Assembly (NCBI RefSeq): GCF_932294415.1
Contig: NC_065535.1
Location: forward strand, 94,504,862 to 94,568,861
Reading direction: 5' to 3'
DNA: 64,000 bases
Source of the DNA: Quercus robur
Taxonomy: Eukaryota > Streptophyta > Magnoliopsida > Fagales > Fagaceae
A program made the translations under genes and the position numbers. This document shows, piece by piece, positions 40,345 to 52,850 of the stretch (positions within the stretch are counted from its first letter, which is position 1; every line of letters begins with the position of its first letter). The notes beneath the pieces are model-generated. The model ran no database searches and was not told the origin of the DNA. It was given only the letters and a program-made list of their open reading frames with translations.

Positions 40345-41110
40345 ATACAGCCCCACGAAGTTTCTAATTACACCAAGGAGTGGACATACTAAGCAAACTA
40401 AATTAAAGTTGGTAATTAGCCGAAATTGGGGTCTAAGCCATTGCTTTTCAATCAATATAAGAGCTTGTTATACTTTTTTGGATTCATTTTCTTATGTGAT
40501 ATGTGACCCCATTGTTATGTAAAAAGTTATGTGTGATCGTACGCATAATTATGGTGCTTTATCTTTCTTTCTTTTTTTTTCTTTTTTTTTTTTAATTTTT
40601 TTATAAGATTGAAATTCTACTCTAATTTAATCTAAGTGTATACCTGTGCGAAATTACCTCTTGAAAACTATAAACTTTGGCATTTGCCACCCTTCTCCCT
40701 AACTCCACAAGAGCTTTATATTTGTGAAGTGACCATAACTGTGTGCTTCTAAGATTACATGTAATTATATTTTTAGAGAATTAGCAAAATCAAGCTAAAA
40801 TATTCCAAAAGAGGTTAAGAAGGATTGAGATTGAAAATGTCATTCTACTTGATAAATGGGTTGAAACAAATCTTTTGGTGGATAGATATAAAGAGGAGAA
40901 TATGTCAAGCAAGCACTGTGATCGGTGTCACTTCAAAAAATAATTAAATAAATATATGAATTACCTTTCAATGACTAGTAACACATTATCAGTTTGTAAG
41001 TTTAATATAGTTAAAAAAAATTAGTATCTCTACCATCACTCATATAAATTAAGTAGAATTGAGAGTCTAGCAATGTACCATTTGGCATATTTGGAGCTTC
41101 CCGTACTTTG
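40345..41110. repeat. Diverged, collinear partial copy of 25180-25620
   Basis: Anchors occur in the same order: GCCCCA(C/T)xAAGTTTC at 25185 and 40350, then TTTGGCATAT next to GGAGCTTC at 25555-25590 and 41075-41090. The part at 40769-40912 recurs at 63838-63990. It looks like another decayed copy of the flank that carries the peptide gene, without the gene itself. Confidence 0.45.
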
Positions 41111-41890
41111 ACATTGACAAGTAGCAAATTTTTCAAGAGTGATGCTAATATGATAATATATACTTTGCCACTTGCCGTATTTGGAGGTTCCAGTGCTTGA
41201 CAAGTAGCTGTTCCGTCATTGGTGACTGTTCCGTCATTGGATATTCCTGCAAATTGACAAAGTACACAAAATTTCCCCGATAAGAATGGATAGAACAGCT
41301 GATTAATTCTAAAATGCCATCTTTTTTTTAGCAAAGGTTCTACATGCAACTGGAAACTGAAGAATTAAAAATGGAACTATCAAGCAAAGTTCCATGCTTT
41401 TATATAAAACTTCCTTAGTAAAGAATGAGGAACAAAGGGAGAAAATTTTCTTTCTACACATGTATGTTTAAGGGTTTCAGATGTTTTCGGGTCAAGTATC
41501 TAGCTAGATATGGTATTACCACACAAGTGCCAAATTAATCAACCGCAATATTTTTTAAGAATGCATATAAAATTATGCTTTTCTTAAAGGAACAACCTAA
41601 TATAAATTCCGTATGATTTATTATAGAACTTAACTGAGCTTGTTAATCTTTGGACCTTGAATTTCATTAAAAAAAATTTAAATGATCAATTTTAGTTCTC
41701 TATAATAAGTTATTAATTTTAATTAAAATATATTTTTTGAGGGAAAGTTTCTAAATTATTATAATATTCTATATAAATAAGTTGCATAGGGTTTTAAAAC
41801 TCAATTGACACTTTTTGGTATTTCCATTTGAGACATTCAGAATTCAAACCCCTACTCTAATTATGTATTAACAAAATATAGTCATTTCAC
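41110..41890. other. Intergenic; short open frame of unknown meaning
   Basis: A minus-strand frame of up to 112 codons (41011-41349) contains GTVTNDGTATCQALEPPNTA. A TATA-like TTATATAAAAG lies upstream at about 41400 on the same strand. I recognise no family; part of the frame overlaps the repeated flank, so it is not called as a gene. Confidence 0.3.
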
Positions 41891-42020
41891 TAGTAGAAGT
41901 TCTTGTGGGGTGGGAGAGATAAGAGGCGAGGTTCAAGTCTCTAGAAAAGAGTTTCACGCACATGCACTTAGATTAGGCAAAAGTAGAATTTCTATCTTAG
42001 ATAAAAAAAAAAACAAAAGA
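41890..42020 (+). mobile_element. Possible SINE
   Basis: GAGGTTCAAGTCTC (41928-41941) fits a polymerase III B-box and the text ends in an A tract at 42002. No clear A-box or target duplication. Confidence 0.35.
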
Positions 42021-42070
42021 AAAAAAAATTAAGCCAATGGATGCTATAAACATGTAATCTTTGTTGGTTA

Positions 42071-43172
42071 TGTAAGGTTGAATTTAATCAACCATGTGTT
42101 GGCTTTATTCCGTGACAAATTTGCTTGTAATACAGCACTTAGAAACCCTGTATTTAGGTGAGAATCATGTAAGGGTAGTGTGTGAGAGAGTGTGAAGAAA
42201 TGCTCAAGACAGTGCAGTGAAGCAGAGACTCGCGGCTAGGACTCGCGGGAGGCTCGTGGCTTGCAAGCCGCCAAAAGTTACACACGCGCAGAGCATGCAA
42301 AGGAGCTGAACAGTCATGCCAGCTGGAGCACTGCAGGACAAAAATCCAGACTGGCCATTCAGCTAGCTCGCGGCTTGAACTCGCGACTCAGTCAAGTCGC
42401 GAGGTCAAGTCGCCAGCCAGCCCTGTTTTGGAAAAATTGACTCTTTGCATTCCATTCTCACACCAGTATAAATTCCTCTCATTCCCACAAAATATGTGTG
42501 GCTATTCAGAAAGAAAAACCCTAAGAGAGGTTTCTTCAAAACACCCACCCAATTAGAGAGAGCTACTCATTCTTAGAGAGAAATCTTTGTAGTCTCTTCT
42601 CATTCCCTCTCTCATTGTCATACCTATTGAGAGGAGATTTCTATCCAAACACTACCCACACCCATTTAGAGTGTTGAGTGTTTTTGGAGCTTTGGGAAGC
42701 ATTGGAAGATGCCAAGGATGGCGGATGCTATGGTATAGTAGCGGAATCCGGTAAGCTAGAAAAGAAAAAGGTTCGGCGCAACCTCGTTGGAGCAAGAAGC
42801 TTGGAGGGCTTAGGTACATCGGGTAGATTAGGCTTGGAGGGTCTATTGCTGTTCATGTATCCCAACTACATTTTCTAGTGGATTATTGACCACTTGGAGG
42901 GCGGCGGAGAGGTTTTACGCCGAGGGCTTCGGTTTCCTCTTCGATAACACATCGTGTGTTGTCCTTGTGTTTGCATCTCTCTTCCCTTTATCTTTGCCTT
43001 TTGTTTTCTACTGTGGATGTGATTTATATTTGGCTTAGATTGATTTCCAATTCTGTTTTTAGCTTATGTTCATTTTCCGCACACTTGTTGTTTGTCATAA
43101 AGCTTGAATTGGTTATTTTGTATTTGGGGGTCTAAACGTTCAAGGGTGTTTTTACACATATTTGAACTTTCA
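42071..43172 (+). mobile_element. Solo LTR 1 (1,102 bp)
   Basis: TGTAAGG start, TTTCA end, perfect target duplication GGTTA at 42066-42070 and 43173-43177, and no internal element. A 66-codon frame inside (LEALEDAKDGGCYG-like) recurs in solo LTR 2 and is LTR sequence, not a gene. The left half contains (T)CGCGA(G)-rich inverted text. Confidence 0.9.
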
Positions 43173-43179
43173 GGTTAAA

Positions 43180-44980
43180 TGATCAAATAAATGCAATTCA
43201 ATTTAAGATCACATTTAGGAATTTTTTTACATACCTCAATAATCTTCTCTCTCTCTCGTCCTTCTTCATATTGTCGTAATGTGTGTCTCTCTTTCCTCCT
43301 TATTATCTCTCATTTGAATCTTACGAGGGAGAAAGGGAAAGATGGGTGTGTTCCCTTCATGGACGTAACAGAGAGAGTTGCCATTTTTTTGGGAGGTTAG
43401 GGACAACTCTTGTGAGAAGTATATAAATTTATATTATTCATTATATTTTATTGGTAAATTACACAAATCTTTCTTGAAATTTTAGGAAATGACACTTCAT
43501 TCTAAATGGATATAATTTTCTCGAGATTTGAGGAAATTATCACATTAGTCCTTCCATTAATAATAACTAGTGTGTAATCTCGTGCATATGCACGGATACA
43601 TTTAAAAACAATCACAATTACATATATATATAATTTAGAATCTTATCTAGACTTTTCTATTTTTGCATTCAATAATTTACTTGCCATAAAAATTAAAAAA
43701 TTAGATGGAACACATACGCAAAATTGAACTCCAATTAAAATTCAATTTAGAATCTAATTGAATTTAGACTCTTTAATTTTTGCATCTAATAATTCACTTG
43801 ACACACAAATTTAAAAATTAGATGAGACACGTAGTGCAAAATTAGACTCTAGTTTAGAATTTAATTGGATTTTCTCTTAGCTTTGGCTGTTAATAAATAT
43901 ATGACTTATAAACTTGAATTGTTTTTAGTTATACAAAAAAAAAGGCTCATAAATATAAAATCATTCAAAAATTATATTTTTTATGGTTTACTTATATTGG
44001 GCTCCTCGTTTTTTACACTAAATTAACTCATTTGACACAAAAATTAAAAAAACTTAGATTAGATGGGACATATTTCACAAAATTAAACTCTTCATCTGTC
44101 TCTCTCTCAAACGGTAACACAATCAAAACACAAACACAATCTAAAATCAGAATAGAAACAACAGATCAAGAACATGGAAAAATACAAATTTAATTAGAAC
44201 AACAAATCTAAAATCAAAACAAAAACAACAGATCAAGAGCATGAAAGCCTATCTAAGCTCCACTGTAACAACAAAGTGAATCAGAACAAGAAAAGAAGGA
44301 AGAAAAGAAGAAGAAGAAGAAGAAGAAGAAGAAGATAGACGAAGGCCATGTCAGCTGTGTGTGTGTGTGTGTGAAGTGAGCTGAAGAGGAAAGAAAATAG
44401 AAGTCAAAAGATCATGCTAGAGAGTGTTCTAGAATCAAGTAGAAATAGAAAAAGTAAAAAAAGAGAGAGCTAGAGAATGAAAGAGAGAGTCTGGAATGAA
44501 CTAGAAAAAGAAAAAGAAGAGTAGATAGAGATAGGAGTGGGATACGTGTGTGGTGGAGAATAAACCAAGAGAAAAAAAAAAAAAAACCGTATGGATGAAA
44601 TTAAGAAAGGAAAAATAATATAAAAAAATAAGAAATGGCAATTAAGAAATGCTACCATAATATTTTCACAATAAATTTTAAGTAATAGATTGTTATTAGC
44701 TAATATTGGTAAATAAAAAAATAATTTCAGCGGTGGGTTCAAATTAGAACTAGTAACAACTTTCCACATAAGATTTTGATGTGATTCTTGTGAAAGTATT
44801 GTGAAAAATGTTGTGAATATAACACTTTTCATTGAAAAATATAATTGTTGGGAATGAATATAGGAAGAATAAACGATGATCAAAAAAAGAATAAAGAATG
44901 AATGAAGAAATAATATTTAAATGAGATGGAGAAAAGGATAGAAAATTTGTTGGAAAGTATATTTGAAAAAATAGGTAGGT
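43180..44980. repeat. Diverged 115-bp repeats and microsatellites
   Basis: A unit with AAAAATTAGATGxxACAC followed by CAAAATT occurs near 43690, 43800 and 44050. Next come (AAG)n at 44304-44336, (GT)n at 44358-44373 and purine-rich text. The frame at 44470-44883 is not recognised and is AT-rich; no gene called. Confidence 0.5.
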
Positions 44981-45041
44981 AAAAGCTAAATGTCACCTAC
45001 ATCAGTTTATCTATTATACACACTATTTTCTTTAAATAATC

Positions 45042-45082
<41 letters not shown>

Positions 45083-45323
45083 AAACCTTACTAGTCAAAC
45101 CCACTTTCTCACTTTTCTTTTCTAAACACTATTCTCTCTCTCTCTCTCACATGGTGAATTTTCTTTCTTTATCTTCTTTGTCTCATCTTTCTTCACTGGT
45201 CAATATTTCTTCTTTCGCCCATTTCTTCACTGGAAAACTCCATAAACAAACCAAAAATCTTCACTTCAACATAAACCCATGTCAATCTAAGTCCATTTGG
45301 GTTGGATTTGGCGATGGCAGCAA

Positions 45324-45410
45324 GGCAGATGCGGCGGCGGCAGCAGCAGCAAGGCAGATGCGGCGGCGGCAGCAGCAGCAAGGCAGATGCGGCGGCGGCA
45401 GCAGCAGCAA
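45324..45410. repeat. 29-bp GC-rich minisatellite, three units
   Basis: Units begin GGCAGATGCGGCGG at 45324, 45353 and 45382; a diverged fourth begins at 45411. Because 29 is not a multiple of three, one open frame reads successive units as Ala-, Arg/Gln- and Gly/Ser-rich runs. Confidence 0.9.
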
Positions 45411-45799
45411 GGTAGATCTGGTGGTAGATTTGACTGATTTCTGTTGGGTTTTTCATGTGAGTTTCTGTTAGATTTTTCTTATAGGTTTTCCATTGGATTT
45501 AGTTTTTATTGATTTTGGTTTGGATCTGGAATGGGTTTTTCGGCGGGTTTGGGTTGTGGTGGTGATAGTTAGGTTGTGCTGAGTTGGTGGTTGGAAAATT
45601 GTCTTCTTCTTCTTTGCTGAGTTGTTATGACCGTTGGGAAAGAGAGGGAACCCGAATGAGGTGGAGAGTCAGACCAGAGAGAAAAAGAGAGAGGTGGAGA
45701 GAGAAAAAAATAATAAAATACTAAATGCAAGAGCTATATGCACGGTTACTGTAGCAAATGTGCAAATATGCACACTTTTAGAAGCACTGATGTGGAGCA

Positions 45800-46906
45800 T
45801 GAAAGTTCAAATATGTGTATAAACACCCTTGAACGTTTAGACCCCCAAATTACAACTTAACCAATTCAGGCATTATGTCAAATAACAAGTGTGCGGAAAA
45901 TTAACATAAGCTATAATATGGAATTGGAATAAACTATCTAAGCCAAATTAAAATCATAACCCATAGCAGAAAATAAAAGGCAAAGATAAAGGGAAGAGAG
46001 ATGCAAACACAAGGACAACACACGATATGTTATCGAAGAGGAAACCGAAGCCCTCGGCGTAAAACCTCTCCGCCGCCCTCCAATCGGTCAATAATCCACT
46101 AGAAAATGTAGTTGGGATACATGAACAGCAATAGACCCTCCAAGCTTAATCTACCCGATGTACCTAAGCCCTCCAAGCTTCTTGCTCCAACGAGATTGCG
46201 CCGAACCTTTTTCTTTTCTAGCTTACCGGATTCTACTACTAGACCATAGCATCCGCCATTCTTAGCATCTTCCAATGCTTCCCAAAACTCCAAGAACACT
46301 CAACACTCTAAATGGGTGTGGGTAGTGTTTGGATAGAAATCTCCTCTCAATAGGTATGACAATGAGAGAGGGAATGAGAAGAGACTACAAAGGTTTCTCT
46401 CTAAGAATGAGTAGCTCTCTCTAATTGGGTGGGTGTTTTGAAGAAACCTCTCTTAGGATTTTTCTTTCTGAATAGCCACACATATTTTGTGGGAATGAGG
46501 GGTATTTATACTGGTGTGAGAAAAGAATGCAAAGAGTCAGTTTTTCCAAAACAAGGTTGGCTAGCAACTTGACCTCGCGACTTAACTGAGTCGCGAGTTC
46601 AAGTCGCGAGCTAGCTAAATGGCCAGTCTGGAATTTTGTCCTGTAGTGCTCCAGTTGACATGACTGTTCAGCTCCCCTGCATGCTCTGCACGTGTGCAAC
46701 CTTTGGCGGCTTGCAAGCCACGAGCTTCCCGTGAGATCAAGCCGCGAGTCTCTGCTTCACTACACAGTCTTGAGCATTTCTTCACACTCTCTCACACACT
46801 ACCCTTACATGATTCCCACCTAAATATAGGGTTTCTAAGTGCTGTATTACAAGCAAATTTGTCACGGAATAAAGCCAACACATGGTTGATTAAATTCAAC
46901 CTTACA
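45800..46906 (-). mobile_element. Solo LTR 2 (1,107 bp), same family, opposite strand
   Basis: Reverse copy of the LTR at 42071-43172, with the perfect target duplication GAGCA at 45795-45799 and 46907-46911. It is nested in a MITE-like element. Confidence 0.9.
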
Positions 46907-47132
46907 GAGCATTATTGAGACAAAATGTGTACAATTTGTGTCTTTTTCTATTATGCAAGACGTTGCATCCACTGATGTGAATGCTCTTAGGATTTATCGG
47001 GTGGAAATGTGGAAGATGACATGGCATAATCTGAACTATTTATTTTTAAAGAACAATAAAGACTAAAGGAACTTTATGTGATAGAGTATTGTAAGAATTC
47101 TAGTCCTTATTGAGAATACAACATATTTTATT

Positions 47133-47640
47133 CACTACAAGAAAAATGCCTATTAGCAACCAAGAATTTTTTACGAACCCAAAAAGCCCTCTCAAAAAAT
47201 CTTATTTGCGATGGCAAAATAAAGCCCTCGCAAATAGTTGGTAAAATGTGAAATATTTGTGACCAATAAGAAAAGCTATCGCAATTATGTGTTATAACCA
47301 TCACAAATACTAATATTTTGGAGAGAAATTTTCCCTCCATATTATTTGTGAGGGACAATTAAAAATCTCTCACAAAAAGTGTATTATTTGTGACAGTTAA
47401 AAAAAAGCCGTCACTAATACTAAATTATTTGTGAGGGATAGGATCGACCTTCACAAATAATCATTAAAATGTCAAAATTTTTGGAGGGAAATGTTCCCAC
47501 CAAATTATTTCCAAGGGACAATAAAAATCCTCTGCAAAAAGTTTATTTTTTGTGTGAGTTAAAAATATGCCCTTCCTAACACTAAATTATTTACAAGGGC
47601 CACGATCGACCTTCGCAAAAAATCATTAAAATATTAATTT
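47133..47640. mobile_element. CACTA (En/Spm) transposon terminus with subterminal repeats
   Basis: CACTACAAGAAAAATGCC at 47133 is the standard end of plant CACTA elements. The next 500 bases hold repeated TTATTTGTGAGGG-like words and their reverse (CCTTCACAAATAA), like the subterminal binding sites of such elements. No matching CTTGTAGTG end is in the window, so the element is truncated or its other end is lost. Confidence 0.7.
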
Positions 47641-47920
47641 TTTTTAGAGATAAAAGTTATTCTAAAATTCCAAGAAAAATAAAAAGAAACGTATAAACAT
47701 ATAGCACTTTGTATTCTTTAGATGAATCTTTTGTTTATAGTCTAAAAAAAAACCTTTTATATATATCCTATATAAGAAAGGTTTGTCCTTTTTCTAAACA
47801 ATTGTACCCATAAAAAAATGATAACACTTTCAACTTCAAAATGGTAGCCTAAAATTCAAGAATTTCAGTCTTTTGTACTCTCTCTCTCTCTCTTAAAAGT
47901 GAATAAAAATTTTTTCCCAT

Positions 47921-50247
47921 TAAAATAATGCATAAAAGATGAGTCTATAGATTTAACGGTAAATTACATCCGATTGGCATGAAAATTGGCATGCATGTTA
48001 AGACCATATAGAATATGTAATCCAACAGTTGGATTTTAAAAATATGAATTCAATGATAAGTTATCGGATGATGTAACATGTTTTAGAGTTACATCACGTG
48101 TAACTTGAACCCAACTCTATATTTCTTAATTTGATTTGAATTTTGACAAATTTACCGTTAGATTACATTATCTTCATATATTTTTCATGCTTATAAAATT
48201 TTAAGGTGATCAAATATTAATTGCCATGTCATCAATCAATTGTTTAAATTCAAGCTTTTATAGTTTAAAATAATGCATAAAAGATGAGTTTATAGATCAA
48301 ATGGTAAATTACATCCGATTGGTATGAAAATTGGCATGCATGTTAAGACCATATAGAACATGTAATCCAACGGTTGGATTTTGAAAAATATGAATTCAAT
48401 AATAAGTTATTGGGTGGTTTAACATTTTTTAGAGTTGCATTAAGTGTAATTGAAACCCAACCCTGTATTTCTTAATTCGATGTTAATTTTGATAAATCTA
48501 CTGTTATATTACATTATCTTCATATATTTTTCATGCTTACAAAATTTCAACGTGATCAAAGATTAATAACCCTGTCATCAACTAATTGTTTAAATTCAAG
48601 TTTTTGTAGTTTAAAATAATGCATAAAAGATGAGTTTATAGATCAAATGGTAAATTATATCCGATTGGCATGAAAATTGGCATGCATGTTAAGACCATAT
48701 AGAACATGTAATCCAACGGTTGGATTTTCAAAATATAAATTCAATAATAAGTTATCGGGTGGTGTAACATTTTTTTGAGTTACGTTAGGCGTAACTTGAA
48801 CCCAACCTTGTATTTCTTAATTCGATGTGAATTATGACAAATTTACCGTTAGATTACATTATCTTCATATATTTTTCATGCTTATAAAATTTCAAGGTGA
48901 TCAAATATTAATTGTCATGTCATCAATCAATTGTTTAAATTCAAGATTTTGTAGTTTAAAATAATGCATAAAAGATGAGTTTATAGATCAAATAGTAAAT
49001 TACATCCGATTGACACGAAAATTGGCATGCATGTTAAGACCATATAGAACATGTAATCCAACGGTTGGATTTTCAAAATATGAATTCAATAATAAGTTAT
49101 TGGGTGGTGTAACATTTTTTTGAGTTACGTTAGGCGTAACTTGAACCCAACCTTGTATTTCTTAATTCGATGTGAATTGTGACAAATTTACCGTTAGATT
49201 ACATTATCTTCATATATTTTTCATGCTTATAAAATTTCAAGGTGATCAAATATTAATTGTCATGTCATCAATCAATTGTTTAAATTCAAGATTTTGTAGT
49301 TTAAAATAATGCATAAAAGATGAGTTAATAGATCAAACGGTAAATTACATCCGATTGGCATGACAATTGGCATACATGTTAAGACCATATAGAACATGTA
49401 ATCCAATGGTTGGATTTTCAAAATATGAATTCAATAATAAGTTACTAGGTGGTGTAACATTTTTTAGAGTTGCATCAGGTGTAACTTGAACCCAAGCCTG
49501 TATTTCTTAATTTGATGTGAATTTTGAAAAATCTACCATTAGATGACATTATCTTCATATATTTTTCATGCTTACAAAATTTCAAGGTGATCAAAGATTA
49601 GTAGCCATATCATTAATCAATTATTTAAATTCAAGTTTTTGTAGATTAAAATAATGCATAAAAGATGAGTTTATAAATCAAATGGTAAATTACATCCGAT
49701 TGGCATGAAAATTGACATGCATGTTAAGACCATATAGAACATGTAATCCAACGGTTGGATTTTTAAAATATGAATATGATAATAAGTTATCGGGTGGTGT
49801 AACATTTTTTTGAGTTACGTTAGGCGCAATTTGAACCCAACCCTGTATTTCTTAATTCGATGTGAATTGTGATAAATTTACCGTTAGATTACATTATCTT
49901 CATATATTTTTCGTGCTTATAAAATTTCAAGGTGATCAAATATTAATTGTCATGTTATCAATCAATTGTTTAAATTCAAGATTTTGTAGTTTAAAATAAT
50001 GCATAAAAGATGAGTTTATAGATCAAATGGTAAATTAGATCCGATTGACATGAAAATTGGCATGCATGTTAAGACCATATAGAACATGTAATCCAACGGT
50101 TGGATTTTCAAAATATGAATTCAATAATAAGTTATTGGGTGGTGTAACATTTTTTAGAGTTACATCAGGTGTAACTTGAACCCAACCTTATATTTCTTAA
50201 TTCGATGTGAATTTTGACAAATCTACTGTTAGATTACATTTTCTTCA
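47921..50247. repeat. 345-bp satellite array, about 6.7 units
   Basis: TAAAATAATGCATAAAAGAT starts units at 47921, 48266, 48612, 48957, 49302, 49647 and 49992, a spacing of 345-346 bases. Units are very similar and each carries AATCCAACGGTTGGATT, a near-perfect palindrome (changed in one unit). No ORF. Confidence 0.95.
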
Positions 50248-50249
50248 TA

Positions 50250-50690
50250 CATTTCTACATTTTCTTCAACATTGTGAGACAAAGGGAGAGAGGTGATGTT
50301 ATCTTTAATGCTTGGCTTGTCTGAATTCGGAACCATCGAACAATCTGACTTCGACAAAGATGAGGAGGTTGAAATATGGTCATTTCAACAGCGTCACACA
50401 CTTTAATAATATAGGAACGTGGAATACACGAGGTTTCTATACAAATCCAATCGTTTGATGCTTTAGACATCAAACTGAAACGCAACTCTCATTTGATGCT
50501 TTAGACATCAGACATGATTATGCCATCTAGCTGAAACGCAACACTAGGTACATCTCCAGTTCAAGAATTGGATCAAGGTAATATCTAAGCCTAAAGCACC
50601 ACGCTGACAGGGAGTGTGGCAAACATGAGGGGTGTATTGTGCAGCTTTAGATCGTGCTCAATGAAGTGTGTGACATAGGCTGTCATAAAC
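50250..50690. other. Short unique stretch, unrecognised
   Basis: Includes TTTGATGCTTTAGACATCA in two copies (50455-50510) and a 76-codon minus-strand frame without recognisable features. Confidence 0.4.
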
Positions 50691-50743
50691 TAATTTCATT
50701 TTTTTCTTTTTTTCTTTTTTTTTTGAGAAGAACTAATTTCATT
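50688..50743 (-). mobile_element. Second tail-only LINE-type insertion
   Basis: AACTAATTTCATT at 50688-50700 is repeated exactly at 50731-50743 around a T-rich tract ending GAGAAG. Same TTCTC-poly(A) form as at 12587-12645. Confidence 0.6.
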
Positions 50744-51189
50744 ATTTGAATAGTATGGAAAGTAAGAATTCTAACTGAAATGCAGCAAATAGAAAGATTA
50801 CTAAATCATATGCAAACTCATACAATGAAGCAGAGGCATAAGCAATACAAAACAAGTCAAGATTGTTCAAGGACAGTCAGGAAATAAACAGCATATAATC
50901 TTTGCCTTGAGTATTTCAAAACAAACAGAACTGAATAGTCAAAAAGTTACAAACTAAAGATCCCATGCCAACTACCATCAACTAGACATGCCTCCATCCG
51001 CCAGAATGCAAATTAAATTTGGGAGCAAACTATCATATGCCATGATATCCATCTATTAAAGAATTAAGCAAAACTGGACGAATTATTGTTATTACATTTT
51101 CTAAGTTCCCTAGCAAAATAAACTGTAGAAAAGTAGACATATACTTCGCAAGTTTCGTTCTTTGTCCCTTAAACGGCTGCCACCAATGC

Positions 51190-52850
51190 TCTTCAAAGTG
51201 CCAATCTTTTGAGCGGGAAAAAGTTCTTTAGTCCAGCTTCACGGAGGAGAACAAGTAATGCACAAACCAGAATGATGAAAGGAACCCAACTGTGCCAGTT
51301 GCCAGCATGATTGCTACAACCATGAAGAGCGAATACCCCAAGTAAAGAGTGGCAGAGACAGGTCCACTCAAACTCTTTACATCAAATACAAGATAGTTTA
51401 TGGAGTACAAGAAGATGTATATGGCGACAGAACCAGAAGCAAAGAATGACTTCCACCACCATTTCCAGTCCTCCACACAGAGATGCATATATGTTAGAAC
51501 CAACGACACTTCAGCACACACCACCACAAGAAGGATCATAGCAATAAAGAGGAATCCAAAGACATAGTATACACGGCCCATCCAAATGCTAGACATGATC
51601 AAGAATAGCTCAATGAAAAGGGTACCGAAAGGGAGGGTACCAACACCAAGAACAAGCAGCCAGGATGGGTATTTCTGAGCTGGGATTTCACGAGGAATCT
51701 GGTTGGTTCTAACAGGGTATTCAATATGAGGTGCTTTTGCCCCAAAGTATCCACCAATTAAGGTCAGGGGAACAGAGATGCAGAACCAGAGCAGAAGCAG
51801 AATAACAAACAGAGAGAATGGAATGGCCCCTGTGCTGTGACTTCCCCACAAAAGGAAATTCAAAGTGGTGAGGATCAAAAAGGCTATACCAGGGAAGAAA
51901 CAAGCAGCCTTCCATGAGACCGAAGCCCATCCTTTGGAATCACCACAGCCAATAGTCCTCCAGAGACGAACAGCGACATAACCAGCTGCAATACCAAGTA
52001 TCATATAGATAAAAAGCATACCTGTAATAAGTGTTCCACGTGAAGCCGGTGACATGAATCCAAGAGCTGCAAACAATATCCATTCCAAGAATCTGAACCC
52101 CATCTCCAACCATGATACACAAAAGGGAGGCATTGTTTGGGGCACGGAATACATCCCCCACACCACAACAAGCTTCCACCCAGATAATTCCTCATTCATC
52201 TGTGCTTGTGCCTCCTTGTCAAGTTCCTCATAACGGGTCAGATCCCGCCTAACAGTCCTCAAGAAGATGACTAGCACAATACCAGCAAGGAATGTGATCA
52301 CCATTAGGGAATTCAAAATCGAGAGAACCAATGGACTTTAGCTCCCTCCATCTTCAAATAAGCATCCCATCGTGATGGCCACTTGATGTCACTCTCCTCA
52401 AATTCAACCTCGTAGGTAAAGACAATCGGCTGCCCTTGCTTGATCGGCATTGACAGTTGACACGGTGTTTGGATCACATTTCAATTTATTTGGGAACTTA
52501 TCATACGGTTTCAACTTGTTCACTGAATCAGCATTAATCATTACACTACAAGGCACAACCTCGAACCCAACAACCATGTATTCAGGCGGACCCGAATCCC
52601 TTTTGGCAACATTTGGGATCACCTCAGCTGCATCACCGGTCCCCATTACACCCGCCACGTTTGTCTCCTCATACTTATGAACAAGCACTTTAAACTTCAA
52701 ATGGTTATATATATAGTACACATCCTGAATATTAACCCGACCGGATACCCCATCCACCGCAAAACATAATAATCCTCCTTCGAGGTATACTGAATTGCAG
52801 GCAAGTTATCGAGAAGCAAATTAAACTGATACACCTCATCAATTCTTTTA
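51190..52850 (-). pseudogene. TM9SF/EMP70 (nonaspanin) pseudogene
   Basis: Nonaspanins are nine-pass membrane proteins of Golgi and endosomes. Without introns, the minus strand reads from RIDEVYQFNLLLDNLPAIQY (about 52850) through [36 protein letters not shown] and the membrane region. The end is FVHYLFSSVKLD, a KxD Golgi-retention tail (stop at 51228). Reading needs at least four frame changes, near 52720, 52420, 52315 and around 52165. The last is restored near 52065, leaving about 30 residues out of frame (GDVFRAPNNASLLCIMVGDG is in the other frame). Roughly the first 130 residues are missing. Loss of the 5' end with no introns fits a processed copy; an intronless parent is the alternative. 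Confidence 0.85.

Larger units (their letters stand above)
44985..46990. mobile_element. MITE-like element split by solo LTR 2
   Basis: Left part ACCTACATCAGTTTATC at about 44995. The right end, TGATGTGAATGCTCTTA at 46973-46989, is the reverse of the end seen at 4058. Solo LTR 2 lies inside. A (TA)n tract (45040-45078) and a 29-base minisatellite are in the left half. Left limit uncertain. Confidence 0.4.

Noticed and set aside
42678-42878. 66-codon frame repeated at 46099-46299 (LEALEDAK-like), looked like a conserved small gene
   Set aside because: Both copies lie inside solo LTRs of one family; the similarity is explained by the LTR.
44470-44883. 137-codon minus-strand frame
   Set aside because: AT-rich, hydrophobic by composition, no family features and no promoter or splice context.
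47921-50247. Regular repeats considered as a CRISPR-like array
   Set aside because: Units are 345 bases long with no unique spacers, in a plant nuclear context; this is satellite DNA.
51721-52195. Overlapping short frames inside the TM9SF region
   Set aside because: They are the out-of-frame parts created by frameshifts in the pseudogene, plus shadow frames.
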